A DNA stretch of 32,469 nucleotides. Source: an uncultured Synergistaceae bacterium (lineage in GTDB: Bacteria; Synergistota; Synergistia; Synergistales; Dethiosulfovibrionaceae). The notes beneath the pieces are model-generated. The model was not told the DNA's origin. It saw only the letters and a program-made list of their open reading frames with translations, and did no database searches. Location of the stretch: the NCBI GenBank assembly GCA_902489135.1, contig CABTYW010000016.1, positions 1-32,469 on the forward strand. Reading direction: 5' to 3'. Of this stretch, positions 8,886-19,451 are shown in pieces; within the stretch, counting starts at the first letter, position 1; every line of letters starts with the position of its first letter. A program made the translations under genes and the position numbers.

Positions 8886-11800
8886 TTATTCGTTGAGATT
8901 GGGCATCTCCCGATCTTGAGAATTGTCCTGTTCCGCTGCGGCGTCTGACGCCTCCTCTTCGCAGGGCATCTCATCGGCGGAGTCTTCGCTCCGAGACGGC
9001 GCGGCATGGGCCGTTTCGCCCATGAACATATCACGCGCCGTAATGTTGTCAATGTCGCTGGGACGGCTGGGACCGTCATCGTCGTCGTCGGCCAGAAGTG
9101 CGCCCGACGTGCCGTCGCTGTAATCGATTTCCACCGTCAGCCCCAGACCTTCAAGCTCTTTGACAAGCACTTTGAAGCTCTCGGGAACACCGGGCTTGGA
9201 CAGATTTTGTCCTTTAATGATCTTCTCGTAGGTTTTGAGACGCCCGCGAATGTCGTCGGACTTCACCGTCAGCATTTCCTGAAGCACGTGAGCCGCGCCG
9301 TATCCCTGAAGCGCCCAGACTTCCATTTCTCCGAAGCGCTGGCCTCCGAACTGGGCCTTTCCGCCCAGCGGCTGCTGAGTGATGAGGCTGTAGGGGCCGA
9401 CGGAGCGGGCGTGCAGCTTGTCGTCGACGAGATGGTTCAGCTTGAGCATATACATGACGCCCACGGTGCTGGGTTCGGCCATCAGGTCGCCCGTACGGCC
9501 GTCGCGCAGGCGGATGGTGCCGCCGGAGGACAGTTTGCCCTTCAGATCGGGGTCTTTTTCGGCCACTTCGCCCAGCATCCTGTAAATTTCCCGCTCTTTC
9601 GCGCCCTCGAAAACGGGCGTGCCCACATGCCAGCCGTTTTTCAAAGCCACCAGTCCCAGCAGGACTTCCAAAACCTGGCCGAGGTTCATGCGGCTGGGAA
9701 CGCCCAAAGGATTGAGGCACACGTCCACGGGCGTGCCGTCGGGAAGATAGGGCATGTCTTCCACGGGAAGAATGCGTGAAATGACGCCTTTGTTGCCGTG
9801 GCGTCCCGACATCTTGTCGCCCACGGTGATTTTGCGCCACTGAGCCACGTAAACTTTAATCACTTCGTTGACTCCGGGACTTAAGGACTCGGGATTGTCG
9901 GCACGGGTCAGTCTCTTCACGGAAACCACTTTACCGCGCGTTCCGTGAGGCAGATGCAGCGACGTGTCGCGCACTTCGCCGGCTTTCTCGCCGAAAATGG
10001 CGCGCAGAAGCTTTTCTTCGGGGCTGTGGTCCGCCTCTCCCTTGGGAGTGACTTTTCCCACGAGGATATCGCCGGGATTTACCTCGGCGCCCACGCGCAC
10101 GACGCCGTCCTCGTCAAGGTTGCGCAGGGCGTCTTCGCCGACGTTGGGAATGTCGCGGGTAATCTCTTCGGGACCGAGCTTGGTGTCGCGGGAGTCCATC
10201 TCGTACTCTTCAATGTGAATGGAGGAGAAATAGTCCTCCTTGACCAGTTTTTCGCTCAGAAGAATGGCGTCCTCGTAGTTATAGCCTTCCCAGGGCACAA
10301 AGGCGATGAGCACGTTGCGCCCCAGCGACAGTTCGCCGCCGTCCACCGACTGGCCGTCGGCCAGAAGCTCATCCTTCTCCACCCGAGTCCCCACGTCGAC
10401 GCAGGGGCGCTGGTGGATAATGGTTCCCTGATTGGACCGGCGGAACTTGTCCATGGGGAATTCGCGGCGCACGCCTTCGTCGTCGGTCACTTCAATGCGA
10501 TCGGAGTCAACGTAGGTGACGGTTCCGTCGCAGGATGAATAGATGCAGCAGCCCGAATCACGGGCGACGCGCTCCTCAATGCCGGTGCCCACCAGAGGCG
10601 CCTCGGGTAAAAGCAGAGGCACGGCCTGGCGCTGCATGTTGGAGCCCATGAGGGAGCGATGGGCGTCGTCGTGTTCAAGGAAGGGAATTAAAGCCGCCGA
10701 AGCGGAAACGACCTGCTTCGAGGCCACGTCGAGATAGTCGATCAGTTCGGGCGAAACGCGGACGATTTCGCCTTTATATCGGGCGTAAACGGCATCTTCG
10801 CTGAGCTTGCCCGTTTCGGGATCATAGGGCGTGTTGGCGCGCCCGACATAGTAGTTGTCCTCTTCGTCGGCCGAAAGGTACACGATTTCCCGAGGATCGT
10901 TGCTCACCACGCCGTTTTTCACGGGGCGGCGCGGCGTGATCAGGAACCCGTATTCATTGAGACGGGCGTAGGTACCCAGCGAGGTGACCAGGCCGATGTT
11001 GGGGCCTTCGGGCGTCTCGATGGGACAAATGCGTCCGTAATGGGTGTAGTGAACGTCACGCGCTTCAAAGCCGGCGCGCTCGCGGCTCAAGCCGCCGGGC
11101 CCCAGAGCCGAAAGACGGCGGCGGTGAGTGAGCTCGGAGAGCGGATTGTTCTGATCCATGAACTGTGACAGCTGCCCCGATCCGAAGAACTCGCGCAGCG
11201 CCGCCGAGATGGGACGCACGTTCACGAGATCGCGGGCCATGGCCTTGCTCAGATCGGGCACGGTGGTCATGCGTTCTCTGGCGATGCGCTCAAGGCGCAG
11301 CATGCCGATGCGCAGCTGCGCCTGAAGGAGCTCGCCTACGGTGCGCACGCGGCGGTTTCCGAGGTGGTCGATGTCGTCGGTGTGTTCTTCGCCGATTTGG
11401 GGGAACGTCACGTCGTCGCGCTGCTCTTCCGTGTCGCGCAGCGTCACCAGTCCTTTAACAATGCGCACCAGATCTTCAAGAGTAAGAATGTATTGATCTT
11501 TGGGAAGAGACAGGCCGAGACGACGATTGAGTTTGTATCGTCCCACACGGCCGAGAGTGTAGGCGCGGGTATTGAAGAACTGCTCGTCGAAGTAATCCCT
11601 GGCTCCTTCGATGCGCACGGGCTCGTTGGGCCTCATGCGGCGCAGGATCTCAAGCAGCGCCTCGTCGACGCTGTTGGTGGGGTCTTTTTCCACCGAAGAG
11701 GCGAAGACCGACGCCACGTTCCAGACTTTGATCTCGCTGCGCCCCTTGTCCCAAAGTTTTTCCATAATGTCCTTGTCGATGCGGGTGCCCGACTTGAACA

Positions 11801-12548
11801 CCACGTTTCCGCGGGAGTCGGTGATGGATTCGGCCAAAATGCGGCCTACGCCTTCTTCGCTGGTGATGTCCAAATTCTCCACGGTGCCGCCGAAGGTCTT
11901 GAGGAACTCTTCGTTGGTGCCTAGGCCGAAAGCCTTGAGAAGCAACGACGCGGGCAGCTTGCGGCGGCTGTCCACGTTGACGGACAGGGTGTCGCCGGAC
12001 ATGATAAATTCAACCCAGACGCCGCGCTCGGGAATAATCTTCGCCGAATAATTTTGAACGCCGGAGGTCCCCGGCTCCGACTTGAAATACACGCCGGCGC
12101 TGCGGGCAAGCTGATTGACCACAACGCGCTCGCTGCCGTTGATGATAAAAGTGCCGCGCGGCGTCATCACGGGAAAATCGCCGAGATAGATTTCCTCTTC
12201 GCGCACTTCCTGCGAACGGTCGTTGTGAAGGCGCACCTTGACGCGGATGGGGCGATGCCACGTGCAGTCGCGGCGTTTCGCCTCATTCTGGGTCATGGAA
12301 GGTTCGTCGATTTCGTACCCCAAAAATTCCAGACGGAAACTGCCGTCAAAGTTGGAGATGGGCGAAATTTCGTTGAGAAGTTCCTGCAATCCCACGGACT
12401 GACGCTCTGCAGGCGCGGTCTCCTCCTGAAAAAAGGAACGGTAGGACTCCCTCTGGACTTCCACCATATTGGGAAGCGGGATGAGATCCTTGCCGCCGCC
12501 GAATATAAGACGCTGACGCCCTTTGCTCACCGGAACGAATTCAGCCAT
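8886..12548 (-). CDS. rpoB: RNA polymerase beta subunit
   Basis: The 1220-residue beta subunit forms the catalytic core with RpoC. The rifampicin-pocket region (residues near 455-495, containing QLSQFMDQNNPLSELTHRR and LSALGPGGLSRERAG) carries the residues typical of rifampicin-sensitive enzymes. Further on are the conserved NEYGFLITPRRPV, GRHGNKGV and GGKAQFGGQRFGEMEVWAL. The last 75 or so residues form a strongly acidic tail starting near DDDDDGPSRPSD, beyond the conserved core. The ATG is preceded by GGAGG at 11 bases. Upstream comes a terminator and tRNA-Leu instead of the usual rplJ-rplL, so rpoB must have its own promoter in the roughly 175 bases before it. I could not pick that promoter with confidence. 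Confidence 0.97.
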   Translation of the reverse strand: MAEFVPVSKGRQRLIFGGGKDLIPLPNMVEVQRESYRSFFQEETAPAERQSVGLQELLNEISPISNFDGSFRLEFLGYEIDEPSMTQNEAKRRDCTWHRPIRVKVRLHNDRSQEVREEEIYLGDFPVMTPRGTFIINGSERVVVNQLARSAGVYFKSEPGTSGVQNYSAKIIPERGVWVEFIMSGDTLSVNVDSRRKLPASLLLKAFGLGTNEEFLKTFGGTVENLDITSEEGVGRILAESITDSRGNVVFKSGTRIDKDIMEKLWDKGRSEIKVWNVASVFASSVEKDPTNSVDEALLEILRRMRPNEPVRIEGARDYFDEQFFNTRAYTLGRVGRYKLNRRLGLSLPKDQYILTLEDLVRIVKGLVTLRDTEEQRDDVTFPQIGEEHTDDIDHLGNRRVRTVGELLQAQLRIGMLRLERIARERMTTVPDLSKAMARDLVNVRPISAALREFFGSGQLSQFMDQNNPLSELTHRRRLSALGPGGLSRERAGFEARDVHYTHYGRICPIETPEGPNIGLVTSLGTYARLNEYGFLITPRRPVKNGVVSNDPREIVYLSADEEDNYYVGRANTPYDPETGKLSEDAVYARYKGEIVRVSPELIDYLDVASKQVVSASAALIPFLEHDDAHRSLMGSNMQRQAVPLLLPEAPLVGTGIEERVARDSGCCIYSSCDGTVTYVDSDRIEVTDDEGVRREFPMDKFRRSNQGTIIHQRPCVDVGTRVEKDELLADGQSVDGGELSLGRNVLIAFVPWEGYNYEDAILLSEKLVKEDYFSSIHIEEYEMDSRDTKLGPEEITRDIPNVGEDALRNLDEDGVVRVGAEVNPGDILVGKVTPKGEADHSPEEKLLRAIFGEKAGEVRDTSLHLPHGTRGKVVSVKRLTRADNPESLSPGVNEVIKVYVAQWRKITVGDKMSGRHGNKGVISRILPVEDMPYLPDGTPVDVCLNPLGVPSRMNLGQVLEVLLGLVALKNGWHVGTPVFEGAKEREIYRMLGEVAEKDPDLKGKLSSGGTIRLRDGRTGDLMAEPSTVGVMYMLKLNHLVDDKLHARSVGPYSLITQQPLGGKAQFGGQRFGEMEVWALQGYGAAHVLQEMLTVKSDDIRGRLKTYEKIIKGQNLSKPGVPESFKVLVKELEGLGLTVEIDYSDGTSGALLADDDDDGPSRPSDIDNITARDMFMGETAHAAPSRSEDSADEMPCEEEASDAAAEQDNSQDREMPNLNE

Positions 12549-12723
12549 GCAGTGTTCAACCTCCGCTGTAAGAAAATAAAAAGTCTGACTAGAAAGATAA
12601 TTTCCACAATTAAAATGTTCCGCGCAGACCTTGATGATCTTTGCTTATCAATGCCGCAAAACCGTCGAACGATGGCCGGCTGTAAAAGCAGCGGGCGCAA
12701 AGAAAAAAGCTGCCGGAAAACAC

Positions 12724-12762
12724 AAAAAGGGCTGCACAAAGCATTAAGCTTTATGCAGCCCT
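12724..12762 (-). terminator. Intrinsic terminator after tRNA-Leu
   Basis: On the minus strand AGGGCTGCA and TGCAGCCCT form the base of a stem, with an inner AAAGC/GCTTT. A TTTTT run follows immediately. It lies 36 bases downstream of the tRNA and separates that transcript from rpoB. Confidence 0.85.
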
Positions 12763-12797
12763 CACGTATCGGTGACATGGCCATCCTTCATTAAGGA

Positions 12798-12884
12798 TGG
12801 TGCCCAGGGGGAGACTCGAACTCCCACAGGCTAGTGCCCACTAGAACCTGAATCTAGCGCGTCTACCAATTCCGCCACCCGGGC
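12798..12884 (-). tRNA. tRNA-Leu, anticodon CAG
   Basis: The 87-base gene folds as a class II tRNA with a long variable arm. The acceptor stem starts GCCCGGG and the gene ends with an encoded CCA. The D-arm contains GGTAGACGC. The anticodon stem CTAGA/TCTAG encloses the loop TTCAGGT, giving anticodon CAG for CUG codons. The T-arm GTTCGAGTC is intact. It has its own promoter and terminator. Confidence 0.95.
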
Positions 12885-12903
12885 GACAACTGAACAGTTA
12901 GAT

Positions 12904-12931
12904 ATTATACAGAGCTTTTTAATTTTGACAA
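12904..12931 (-). promoter_or_regulatory. Promoter of tRNA-Leu
   Basis: On the minus strand TTGTCA (12931-12926) and a perfect TATAAT (12909-12904) are 16 bases apart. Transcription would start near 12897, about 13 bases before the tRNA. Confidence 0.75.
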
Positions 12932-13221
12932 GCCCCCAAATTGCACCGGGAACAAAAATTTTGTCCCCTTGGCGAGGCTTGCCCCAAGACCGCCCCGGGC
13001 GTACCCGCAAGGCGCAACAGGAAAAACGATGTCGACTGCACCGTCATTCCGGGCACAGGACGACGGCCGGCACTGAAACGGAAGCCGCCCGCGGCACGGC
13101 ACAAGCGCGCAGGGCAAGCGCGTCCGCCCCCCCCTTTTTCACCGTTGTCACCTCAAACAATTTCTGCGAATGCCCTTGCGCTCAGCGCCCATAGCGTCCG
13201 GTCTGAGGGGCAAAAATGCGC
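12932..13221. other. Intergenic stretch without a recognisable gene
   Basis: This region lies between the tRNA-Leu promoter and the end of the tsaC-like gene. It contains an imperfect A/T-centred inverted repeat near 12949-12969 and a run of eight C near 13127-13134. Short reading frames on both strands have no protein-like features. I see no tRNA or known RNA here. Confidence 0.5.
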
Positions 13222-14179
13222 CTACGACAGCCCCGCCGCTCGGGCAATGCGGTCGCGAAGCGCCCGTCCCAGCCCTTCCACGGGCGGCCATTGAGCCACA
13301 AGGGGCAGGCCGTCGGTCTCAAGTTCGCGCAGCGCGGAAAACAGCCCGTGAGCGTAAGCCTCGAAGGAGAGAAAACGAATTTGCCGCCGCGGGGGTCTTG
13401 CCGGCGCAAGAACGCCCATGTAGACAAAGCGTTCCGGCCAGTCGAAGGGCTGCCCCGGCGCCCACACCTTTACGGGTACCAGCGGCGCATAGTGGCGATA
13501 TCGAGTGCCCGGCGAGCGTTTCAGTTCGTTGATCCCCTCGGGAAGCGCCACGGAACAGCGCAGAAAGGCTTCCACCTGTTCTATGGGCAGTCCTCCGGGA
13601 CGCAGCAGCACGGGAACAGCCTCGGTGACGTCAAGCACGGTAGATTCCACTCCCACCCGGCTCGGTCCGGCGTCGATGATCATGGCGACGGCATCGCCGA
13701 GATCGTGAGCAACTGTTTGGGCGTCCGTCGGACTGGGACGGCCGCTGCGGTTGGCGCTGGGGCCCGCCACGGGAACACCGCAGGCCTGGAAAAAAGCCAG
13801 AGCGGCGGGATAATCGGGCATACGGCAACCCACGGTATCCAAACCGCCGCGCGCTTCACGGGAGACAATGTCCCGTGCGGGAAGCACCAGCGTCAGCGGT
13901 CCGGGCCAGAAGCGCTCCATCAACTCCCGCGCCCGTCGGTCCACGCGAGCTGCCTGATTGACAGCTTCGGGATCGGGAAAATGCAGAATCAGCGGGTTGT
14001 CGGAGGGACGCCCTTTGGCGGCGTAGATTTTTTTGCAGGCCTCTCCGTCAAGGGCGTTGCCGCCCAGGCCGTACACCGTTTCGGTGGGAAAAGCCACCAG
14101 CTGGCCGTCGCGGATGAGACGTCCCGCCTGCGCCATAATTTCGGGATCGGGATTCCAAAAGTCTACGGAAACAATGCGA

Positions 14180-14193
<14 letters not shown>
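13222..14193 (-). CDS. L-threonylcarbamoyladenylate synthase (Sua5/TsaC type)
   Basis: The enzyme makes threonylcarbamoyl-AMP from threonine, bicarbonate and ATP, the first step of the t6A37 modification of ANN-decoding tRNAs. The N-terminal YrdC-like domain is clear: FPTETVYGLGGNA (about 36-48), AAKGRPSDNPL (about 58-68), and GPSANRSGRPSPT near residue 145. At 323 residues it also carries the C-terminal Sua5 domain (region SPGTRYRHYAPLVPV onward), so it is the long Sua5 form instead of the short TsaC. The GTG start is chosen because it begins a sensible N-terminus and overlaps the end of tgt by 14 bases, implying translational coupling. tgt, another tRNA-modification gene, is its upstream partner. 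Confidence 0.93.
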
Positions 14194-15307
<1,114 letters not shown>

Positions 15308-15311
15308 CTTA

Positions 15312-16124
15312 TTATTCCTCCAGACCGAAAAATTCAGCGGCGCTGCGGCGGATGCAGTCAGCCAGTTCATCTACCGACATGCCCTTGATTTCGGCAAGTT
15401 TTTCGTAGATCAGCGGAACGCGGGAAGGTTCATTGACTTTTCCCCGGTACGGCACGGGAGACATCCAGGGGGAATCGGTCTCGCACAGCAGCGCGTCAAC
15501 GGGAAGCTCTTCGATCACCCTTCGAAGATCGTCGGCTTTTTTGAAGGTGATCATGCCGGTGACGCCCAGTTTCCATCCCCGCTCAAGGGCCTTGCGGGCA
15601 TCTTCGGGGCCGCCGGTGAAGCAGTGGAGCTCCGCCTTTTCCGGCGCGCGGTCCGGGGTCATGAGCGGCCAGAAGTCATCGTAGGCGTCGCGCACGTGAA
15701 ACACCACCGGTTTATTCAGGGCCCTGGCGGCGTCCAGCTGAAGAACCAGCGCTTCAATTTGCACGGGGCGCGGCGACAGATCGTAATAGTAGTCGAGACC
15801 GATTTCGCCCCAGGCCTTTACTTCAGACCGCGCGGCCATCTCCGTCAGCTCCTGCGGCAGCTCCCCCTTCGGCAAATCCTTGACTTCGTGGGGATGGACG
15901 CCCACCACGGGGAACACGCCCCAGGGCCGATACCGGCTGCATATTTCCAACGCTTCACGGCTGTCGGCCAAAGTGCTGCCCACCACCGCCATGCGCGTCA
16001 CGCCGGCGTCGCGCGCCCTCTGCAGCGCCGCGGGAATGCCGTCGCGCAGCTCCGGCGAGTTGAGATGACAGTGGCAGTCCACAAAGTTCGGCCGCCCGAG
16101 GCGAAGAGTTTTTTCGTTTGGCAT
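15312..16124 (-). CDS. TatD-family metal-dependent deoxyribonuclease
   Basis: The 270-residue TIM-barrel metal hydrolase shows the full TatD set: the DCHCHL metal site near the N-terminus, GVHPHE, WGEIGLDYYYD, FHVRDAYDDF, HCFTGG and CETDSPWMSP. TatD proteins are 3'-5' DNases/RNases linked to DNA repair and turnover. The ATG of MPNEKTLRLGRPN is chosen over an in-frame start 19 codons earlier because AAAGGA lies about 10 bases before it and family members begin close to the HxH motif. It leads the tatD-tgt-tsaC operon. The paralogues YcfH and YjjV cannot be told apart from TatD by sequence alone. Confidence 0.93.
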   Translation of the reverse strand: MPNEKTLRLGRPNFVDCHCHLNSPELRDGIPAALQRARDAGVTRMAVVGSTLADSREALEICSRYRPWGVFPVVGVHPHEVKDLPKGELPQELTEMAARSEVKAWGEIGLDYYYDLSPRPVQIEALVLQLDAARALNKPVVFHVRDAYDDFWPLMTPDRAPEKAELHCFTGGPEDARKALERGWKLGVTGMITFKKADDLRRVIEELPVDALLCETDSPWMSPVPYRGKVNEPSRVPLIYEKLAEIKGMSVDELADCIRRSAAEFFGLEE

Positions 16125-16212
16125 ACCGTCGCGTTCCTTTGAGATAAAGTATATGAGCTTCGGCGCCGCGAAGCGGCTCAACGGGAAACGCGGGGCAAAA
16201 GCTTCAGTTCAC

Positions 16213-16241
16213 ATTGTACCCCAAAGGCGGGCAAACTGAAA
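16213..16241 (-). promoter_or_regulatory. Possible promoter of tatD-tgt-tsaC
   Basis: A TACAAT -10 box (16218-16213, minus strand) lies about 90 bases before tatD. The hexamer 17 bases upstream, TTTCAG, is a poor -35, so the call rests mainly on the -10 box. Confidence 0.35.
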
Positions 16242-16275
16242 GTTCTCTGCGGATTTCGCGCAGAAGGAGAACGGG

Positions 16276-16318
16276 AAAAAGCGCGGGATCTCCCTTGTCA
16301 TGAGCTCCCGCGCTTTTT
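16276..16318. terminator. Bidirectional terminator after the pyridoxal-kinase gene
   Basis: AAAAAGCGCGGGA (16276-16288) pairs perfectly with TCCCGCGCTTTTT (16306-16318). The T runs are in the right place on both strands. On the minus strand it follows the kinase stop codon by about 14 bases. Confidence 0.88.
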
Positions 16319-16331
16319 CGTCACATCCGCA

Positions 16332-17162
16332 CTATTCAAAAAGTCCCGTCAGTTCGCCCAGAAGGGGCTCAAACTTCACGCCGTACCAATGGGACGGATC
16401 CCCCGAGGTGTGCCTGATGCAGTGCAGTGTAAAATCGGCGGCGGCCACGGCCGCCTCGTACGGGGTTTTTCCGCGCGTCAGGGCGCCCGAAAAAACCGAA
16501 GCGAACACGTCGCCCGTGCCGTGGCATCCCCGAGGCATCTTTTCATGGCGGTAATAGCGCTTTTCCCTGCCGTTCCAGACCGCCACGCCCGTGGTCTTTT
16601 CGTCGTAGCTGACGCCCGTCAGCACCACTTCGCGGGCACCGGCGTCGCTCATGGCTTTCAGCAGGCCGTCGATATAGCCTTCGTCGTAGTGATCGCGATA
16701 CTCCCTTCCCGTCAGCAGCGCCGCCTCGGTGATATTGGGAAGCAGCACGTCGGCCGCAAAGGCAAAATTCCGCATGCTTTCCACATAGGCCAGGTCGAAG
16801 CCGGGATAAAGCACTCCGTTGTCGGCCATGGCGGGATCCACAATGCGCCGTCCGCCGGGGTTCAAAAGGCTTTCATAGATGTCTTTGATGTATTGAGTCT
16901 GAAGCGCGTTGCCCAAATAACCGCTGTAAACGGCATCGAAGCCGAGGCCTTCCCGCTTCCAGTGTTGAATAATGCAGGGCATTTCCTGCGTCAAATCGTG
17001 AAAGGTATAGCCCTTGAAGCCGCCTGTGTGCGTTGACAACACGGCGGACGGCAGAATGGCCGTCTCCAGGCCGCAGGCCGACAAAATGGGCAAGGCCACG
17101 GTCAATGAGCACTGTCCGACGCAGGAAATGTCCTGCACCGTCAGAATTCTTTTGTATGACAT
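16332..17162 (-). CDS. Pyridoxal/pyridoxamine kinase (PdxY/PdxK-like)
   Basis: The 276-residue ribokinase-fold enzyme phosphorylates pyridoxal or pyridoxamine for salvage of vitamin B6. The N-terminus MSYKRILTVQDISCVGQCSL and the substrate loop PSAVLSTHTGGF are characteristic of the PdxY group. DPAMADNGVLYPGF and the anion-hole/catalytic motif CHGTGDVFAS near the C-terminus support the call. A longer frame runs 47 codons upstream. The chosen ATG follows AAGGAG by about eight bases and matches the family N-terminus. The gene is alone, with its own promoter and terminator. PdxY and PdxK activities cannot be separated here. Confidence 0.9.
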   Translation of the reverse strand: MSYKRILTVQDISCVGQCSLTVALPILSACGLETAILPSAVLSTHTGGFKGYTFHDLTQEMPCIIQHWKREGLGFDAVYSGYLGNALQTQYIKDIYESLLNPGGRRIVDPAMADNGVLYPGFDLAYVESMRNFAFAADVLLPNITEAALLTGREYRDHYDEGYIDGLLKAMSDAGAREVVLTGVSYDEKTTGVAVWNGREKRYYRHEKMPRGCHGTGDVFASVFSGALTRGKTPYEAAVAAADFTLHCIRHTSGDPSHWYGVKFEPLLGELTGLFE

Positions 17163-17231
17163 GTTCCCTTCTCCTTTTTCGCTGTTGCCGTTTTCATCAC
17201 ACTCGCCGCATGGCTCTGTAAACCGAAGTGT

Positions 17232-17260
17232 ATTGTAATCCACGGAAAATAGCCATGCAA
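17232..17260 (-). promoter_or_regulatory. Promoter of the pyridoxal-kinase gene
   Basis: On the minus strand TTGCAT (17260-17255) and TACAAT (17237-17232) are 17 bases apart. Transcription would start near 17225, about 63 bases before the ATG. Confidence 0.65.
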
Positions 17261-17308
17261 TAATAAAAGCGTATGGCACTGCCTTTTGCCTTCGCCGCCT
17301 CAAGACTC

Positions 17309-17356
17309 AAACAACGCCCCGAAAACTCCGCGCTTGGAGTTTTCGGGGCGTTGTTT
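17309..17356. terminator. Terminator after metG with a 21-bp perfect stem
   Basis: Positions 17309-17329 are exactly complementary to 17336-17356, leaving a six-base loop (GCGCTT). A/T runs at both ends allow it to act in either direction. It lies 40 bases after the metG stop and just before the kinase promoter. Confidence 0.85.
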
Positions 17357-17395
17357 TGAAACGGTCCTGTGCGCCGCGAGGGTGAAAAAATTTTT

Positions 17396-19351
17396 TCAGC
17401 GAACGCGGCTGCCCAAAGGAATGTCCTCGGCAGGGGCCACCAGCGACAGCTTTTCGTCCGACGAATGAGGCTCGCCGGTGCCGGCGGCCAGGAGCATCCC
17501 GCTGCTGAGCGTGCCGCACATCTTTACGGGTTTGAGATTGACCACCACCACCACTTTGCGGCCCGTGAGCTCTTCGGGCGTGTAAAAGGCTTTGATGCCC
17601 GAAAGGATGGTGCGCTTCTCAAAGCCCAGGTCCACTTCCAGCTTATAGAGCGATCGCGACTTGGGCAGCGGTTCGGCGCGAAGGATTTGACCTACACGCA
17701 GCTCAACCCGCTTAAAATCGTCAATGGAAATTTCTTCCTCGCCGTCGGCGGGCTTGGGAGATGCCACCGGCGCCTTGGCGGCGGCGCGCGCCTCGGCCTG
17801 CGCCTTCCACTGGTCGATGTCGATGCGGGGAAAGAGGACGCCGCTGCGAGTCGCCGGTGCGCCCGCCGCCGTTCCCCAGCGGTAATCGGCAAAACGCGCC
17901 TCGACGATCGCTCCCGACTGCCCCAAAGAGCTCCAGATCTTCTGAGCCGTCCTGGGCATCACCGGAGCCAGCATCAGCGCCGACAGTTTCAGTTCCTCCG
18001 CCAGCAGCGACAGCACCGTACCCAACCGATGGGCCATGGCGGGGTCCTTGCCCAGTTTCCAGGGCATGGACTCGTCGATATATTTGTTGGCCCGTCCGAT
18101 GACGCTCCACAGAGATTTCAGAGCCTCGTCGAATTGATAGTCCTCCATGTACTTTTTGTAATCGCCGAAGGCCGAAAGCGCCTGAGATTTTACCTCCAGC
18201 TCCAGCCCGGTGTACTCCGACGGTTGAGGCACAACGCCGCCGCAGTACTTTTCAATCATGGTGGCCGTGCGGCTCAGCAGATTGCCCAGATCGTTGGCCA
18301 AATCGGCATTGATGCGCTGAACCAGCGCCAGCTCGGAAAAATCGCCGTCAAGACCGAAGGTCACCTGACGCAGCAGGAAATACCGAAAAACGTCGGAACC
18401 GTAGCGTCCCACCATTTCGTGAGGATCCACCACGTTGCCCCGCGATTTGGACATCTTTTCGCCGCCACGGGTCCACCAGCCGTGGGAGTAAACGCAGGCC
18501 GGCGGATTGAGCCCCAGAGCCAGAAGCATAATGGGCCACACGATGCAGTGAAAGCGAATAATGTCCTTGCCCACCAGATGGTTCACCACAGGCCAGTATT
18601 TTTTCATTTTGGCCTCGTCGGTGCCGTAACCGCAGGCCGTCAGATAATTGATGAGCGCGTCGAACCACACGTAAATCGTGTGGCTCTCGTCGCCGGGCAC
18701 CGAAATCCCCCAAGGCACACTGTCACGCGTCCTGGAAATGGACTGATCTTTCAGCCCCATGCGCAGAAAGCTGACCACCTCGTTGTAGCGGATCTTGGGC
18801 TTGATGGCGTCGGGATGCGCCTCGTAGAATTTCAGCAGTTTCCCGGCGTAGGCCGACGTGCGGAAAAAATAACTCTCCTGCTCCATCTCCCTCAGCGGAC
18901 GGTGACAGTCAGGGCACGTGTGATTCTCCCCCTGACTGGCCTCGGGCACGTAGGCCTCACAGGGCAGGCAGTACCAGCCCTTGTACGTCCCCTTGTAGAT
19001 ATCGCCCTGATCCAGCAGCTTTTTGAAAACCGCCTGCACCACCTTGATGTGGCGCTCCTGAGTGGTACGGATGAAGTCGTCGTTGGTGGCGTCAATGAGC
19101 GGCAGCAGATCGCGGAAGTTCTGAGAGAGCTCGTCGGTGAGCTGCTGAGGCGTCAGACCGCGCTTGGCGGCACTTTCGCTGACCTTCTGTCCGTGTTCGT
19201 CGGTCCCCGTAAGAAAAAACACGTCGTATCCGTCCATGCGCTTGTAGCGCGCCATGGCGTCGGCCGCAATGGTCGTATAGGCATGTCCGATGTGAGGCAC
19301 GTCATTCACATAATAAATAGGCGTGGTGATGTAAAAATTTTTGTCTGTCAT
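17396..19351 (-). CDS. metG: Methionyl-tRNA synthetase with C-terminal tRNA-binding domain
   Basis: The 651-residue class I synthetase charges tRNA-Met. The HIGH motif is HIGH itself at about residues 20-23, within VPHIGHAYTT. The KMSKS motif appears as EKMSKSRGN near residue 297. A four-cysteine zinc knuckle (CLPCEAYV and CPDCHRPL, about residues 127-147) lies in the connective peptide. After the anticodon-binding helical domain, the last 110 residues form an EMAP-II/Trbp111-like tRNA-binding domain beginning near ISIDDFKRVELRVGQI. The ATG is preceded by GGAGG. The gene is monocistronic, with a promoter starting in front of a hairpin and a strong terminator behind. Confidence 0.96.
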   Translation of the reverse strand: MTDKNFYITTPIYYVNDVPHIGHAYTTIAADAMARYKRMDGYDVFFLTGTDEHGQKVSESAAKRGLTPQQLTDELSQNFRDLLPLIDATNDDFIRTTQERHIKVVQAVFKKLLDQGDIYKGTYKGWYCLPCEAYVPEASQGENHTCPDCHRPLREMEQESYFFRTSAYAGKLLKFYEAHPDAIKPKIRYNEVVSFLRMGLKDQSISRTRDSVPWGISVPGDESHTIYVWFDALINYLTACGYGTDEAKMKKYWPVVNHLVGKDIIRFHCIVWPIMLLALGLNPPACVYSHGWWTRGGEKMSKSRGNVVDPHEMVGRYGSDVFRYFLLRQVTFGLDGDFSELALVQRINADLANDLGNLLSRTATMIEKYCGGVVPQPSEYTGLELEVKSQALSAFGDYKKYMEDYQFDEALKSLWSVIGRANKYIDESMPWKLGKDPAMAHRLGTVLSLLAEELKLSALMLAPVMPRTAQKIWSSLGQSGAIVEARFADYRWGTAAGAPATRSGVLFPRIDIDQWKAQAEARAAAKAPVASPKPADGEEEISIDDFKRVELRVGQILRAEPLPKSRSLYKLEVDLGFEKRTILSGIKAFYTPEELTGRKVVVVVNLKPVKMCGTLSSGMLLAAGTGEPHSSDEKLSLVAPAEDIPLGSRVR

Positions 19352-19411
19352 TGTGTCGCCTCCGCGGGTTCTAAGAAAATGCGGCCGAAAAACGCTGCGT
19401 CACCGCATAAA

Positions 19412-19446
19412 AAATTCTGCCGCATCTGTCCTGACCGGCAGAATTT
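19412..19446 (-). terminator. Terminator-like hairpin at the 5' end of the metG transcript
   Basis: AAATTCTGCCG (19446-19436 on the minus strand) pairs with CGGCAGAATTT (19422-19412), and a U run follows in the minus direction. It begins at the predicted metG start of transcription, so it is a leader hairpin or early attenuator instead of the end of an upstream gene. No T-box sequence or anti-terminator could be found. Confidence 0.6.
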
Positions 19447-19451
19447 CTTGT

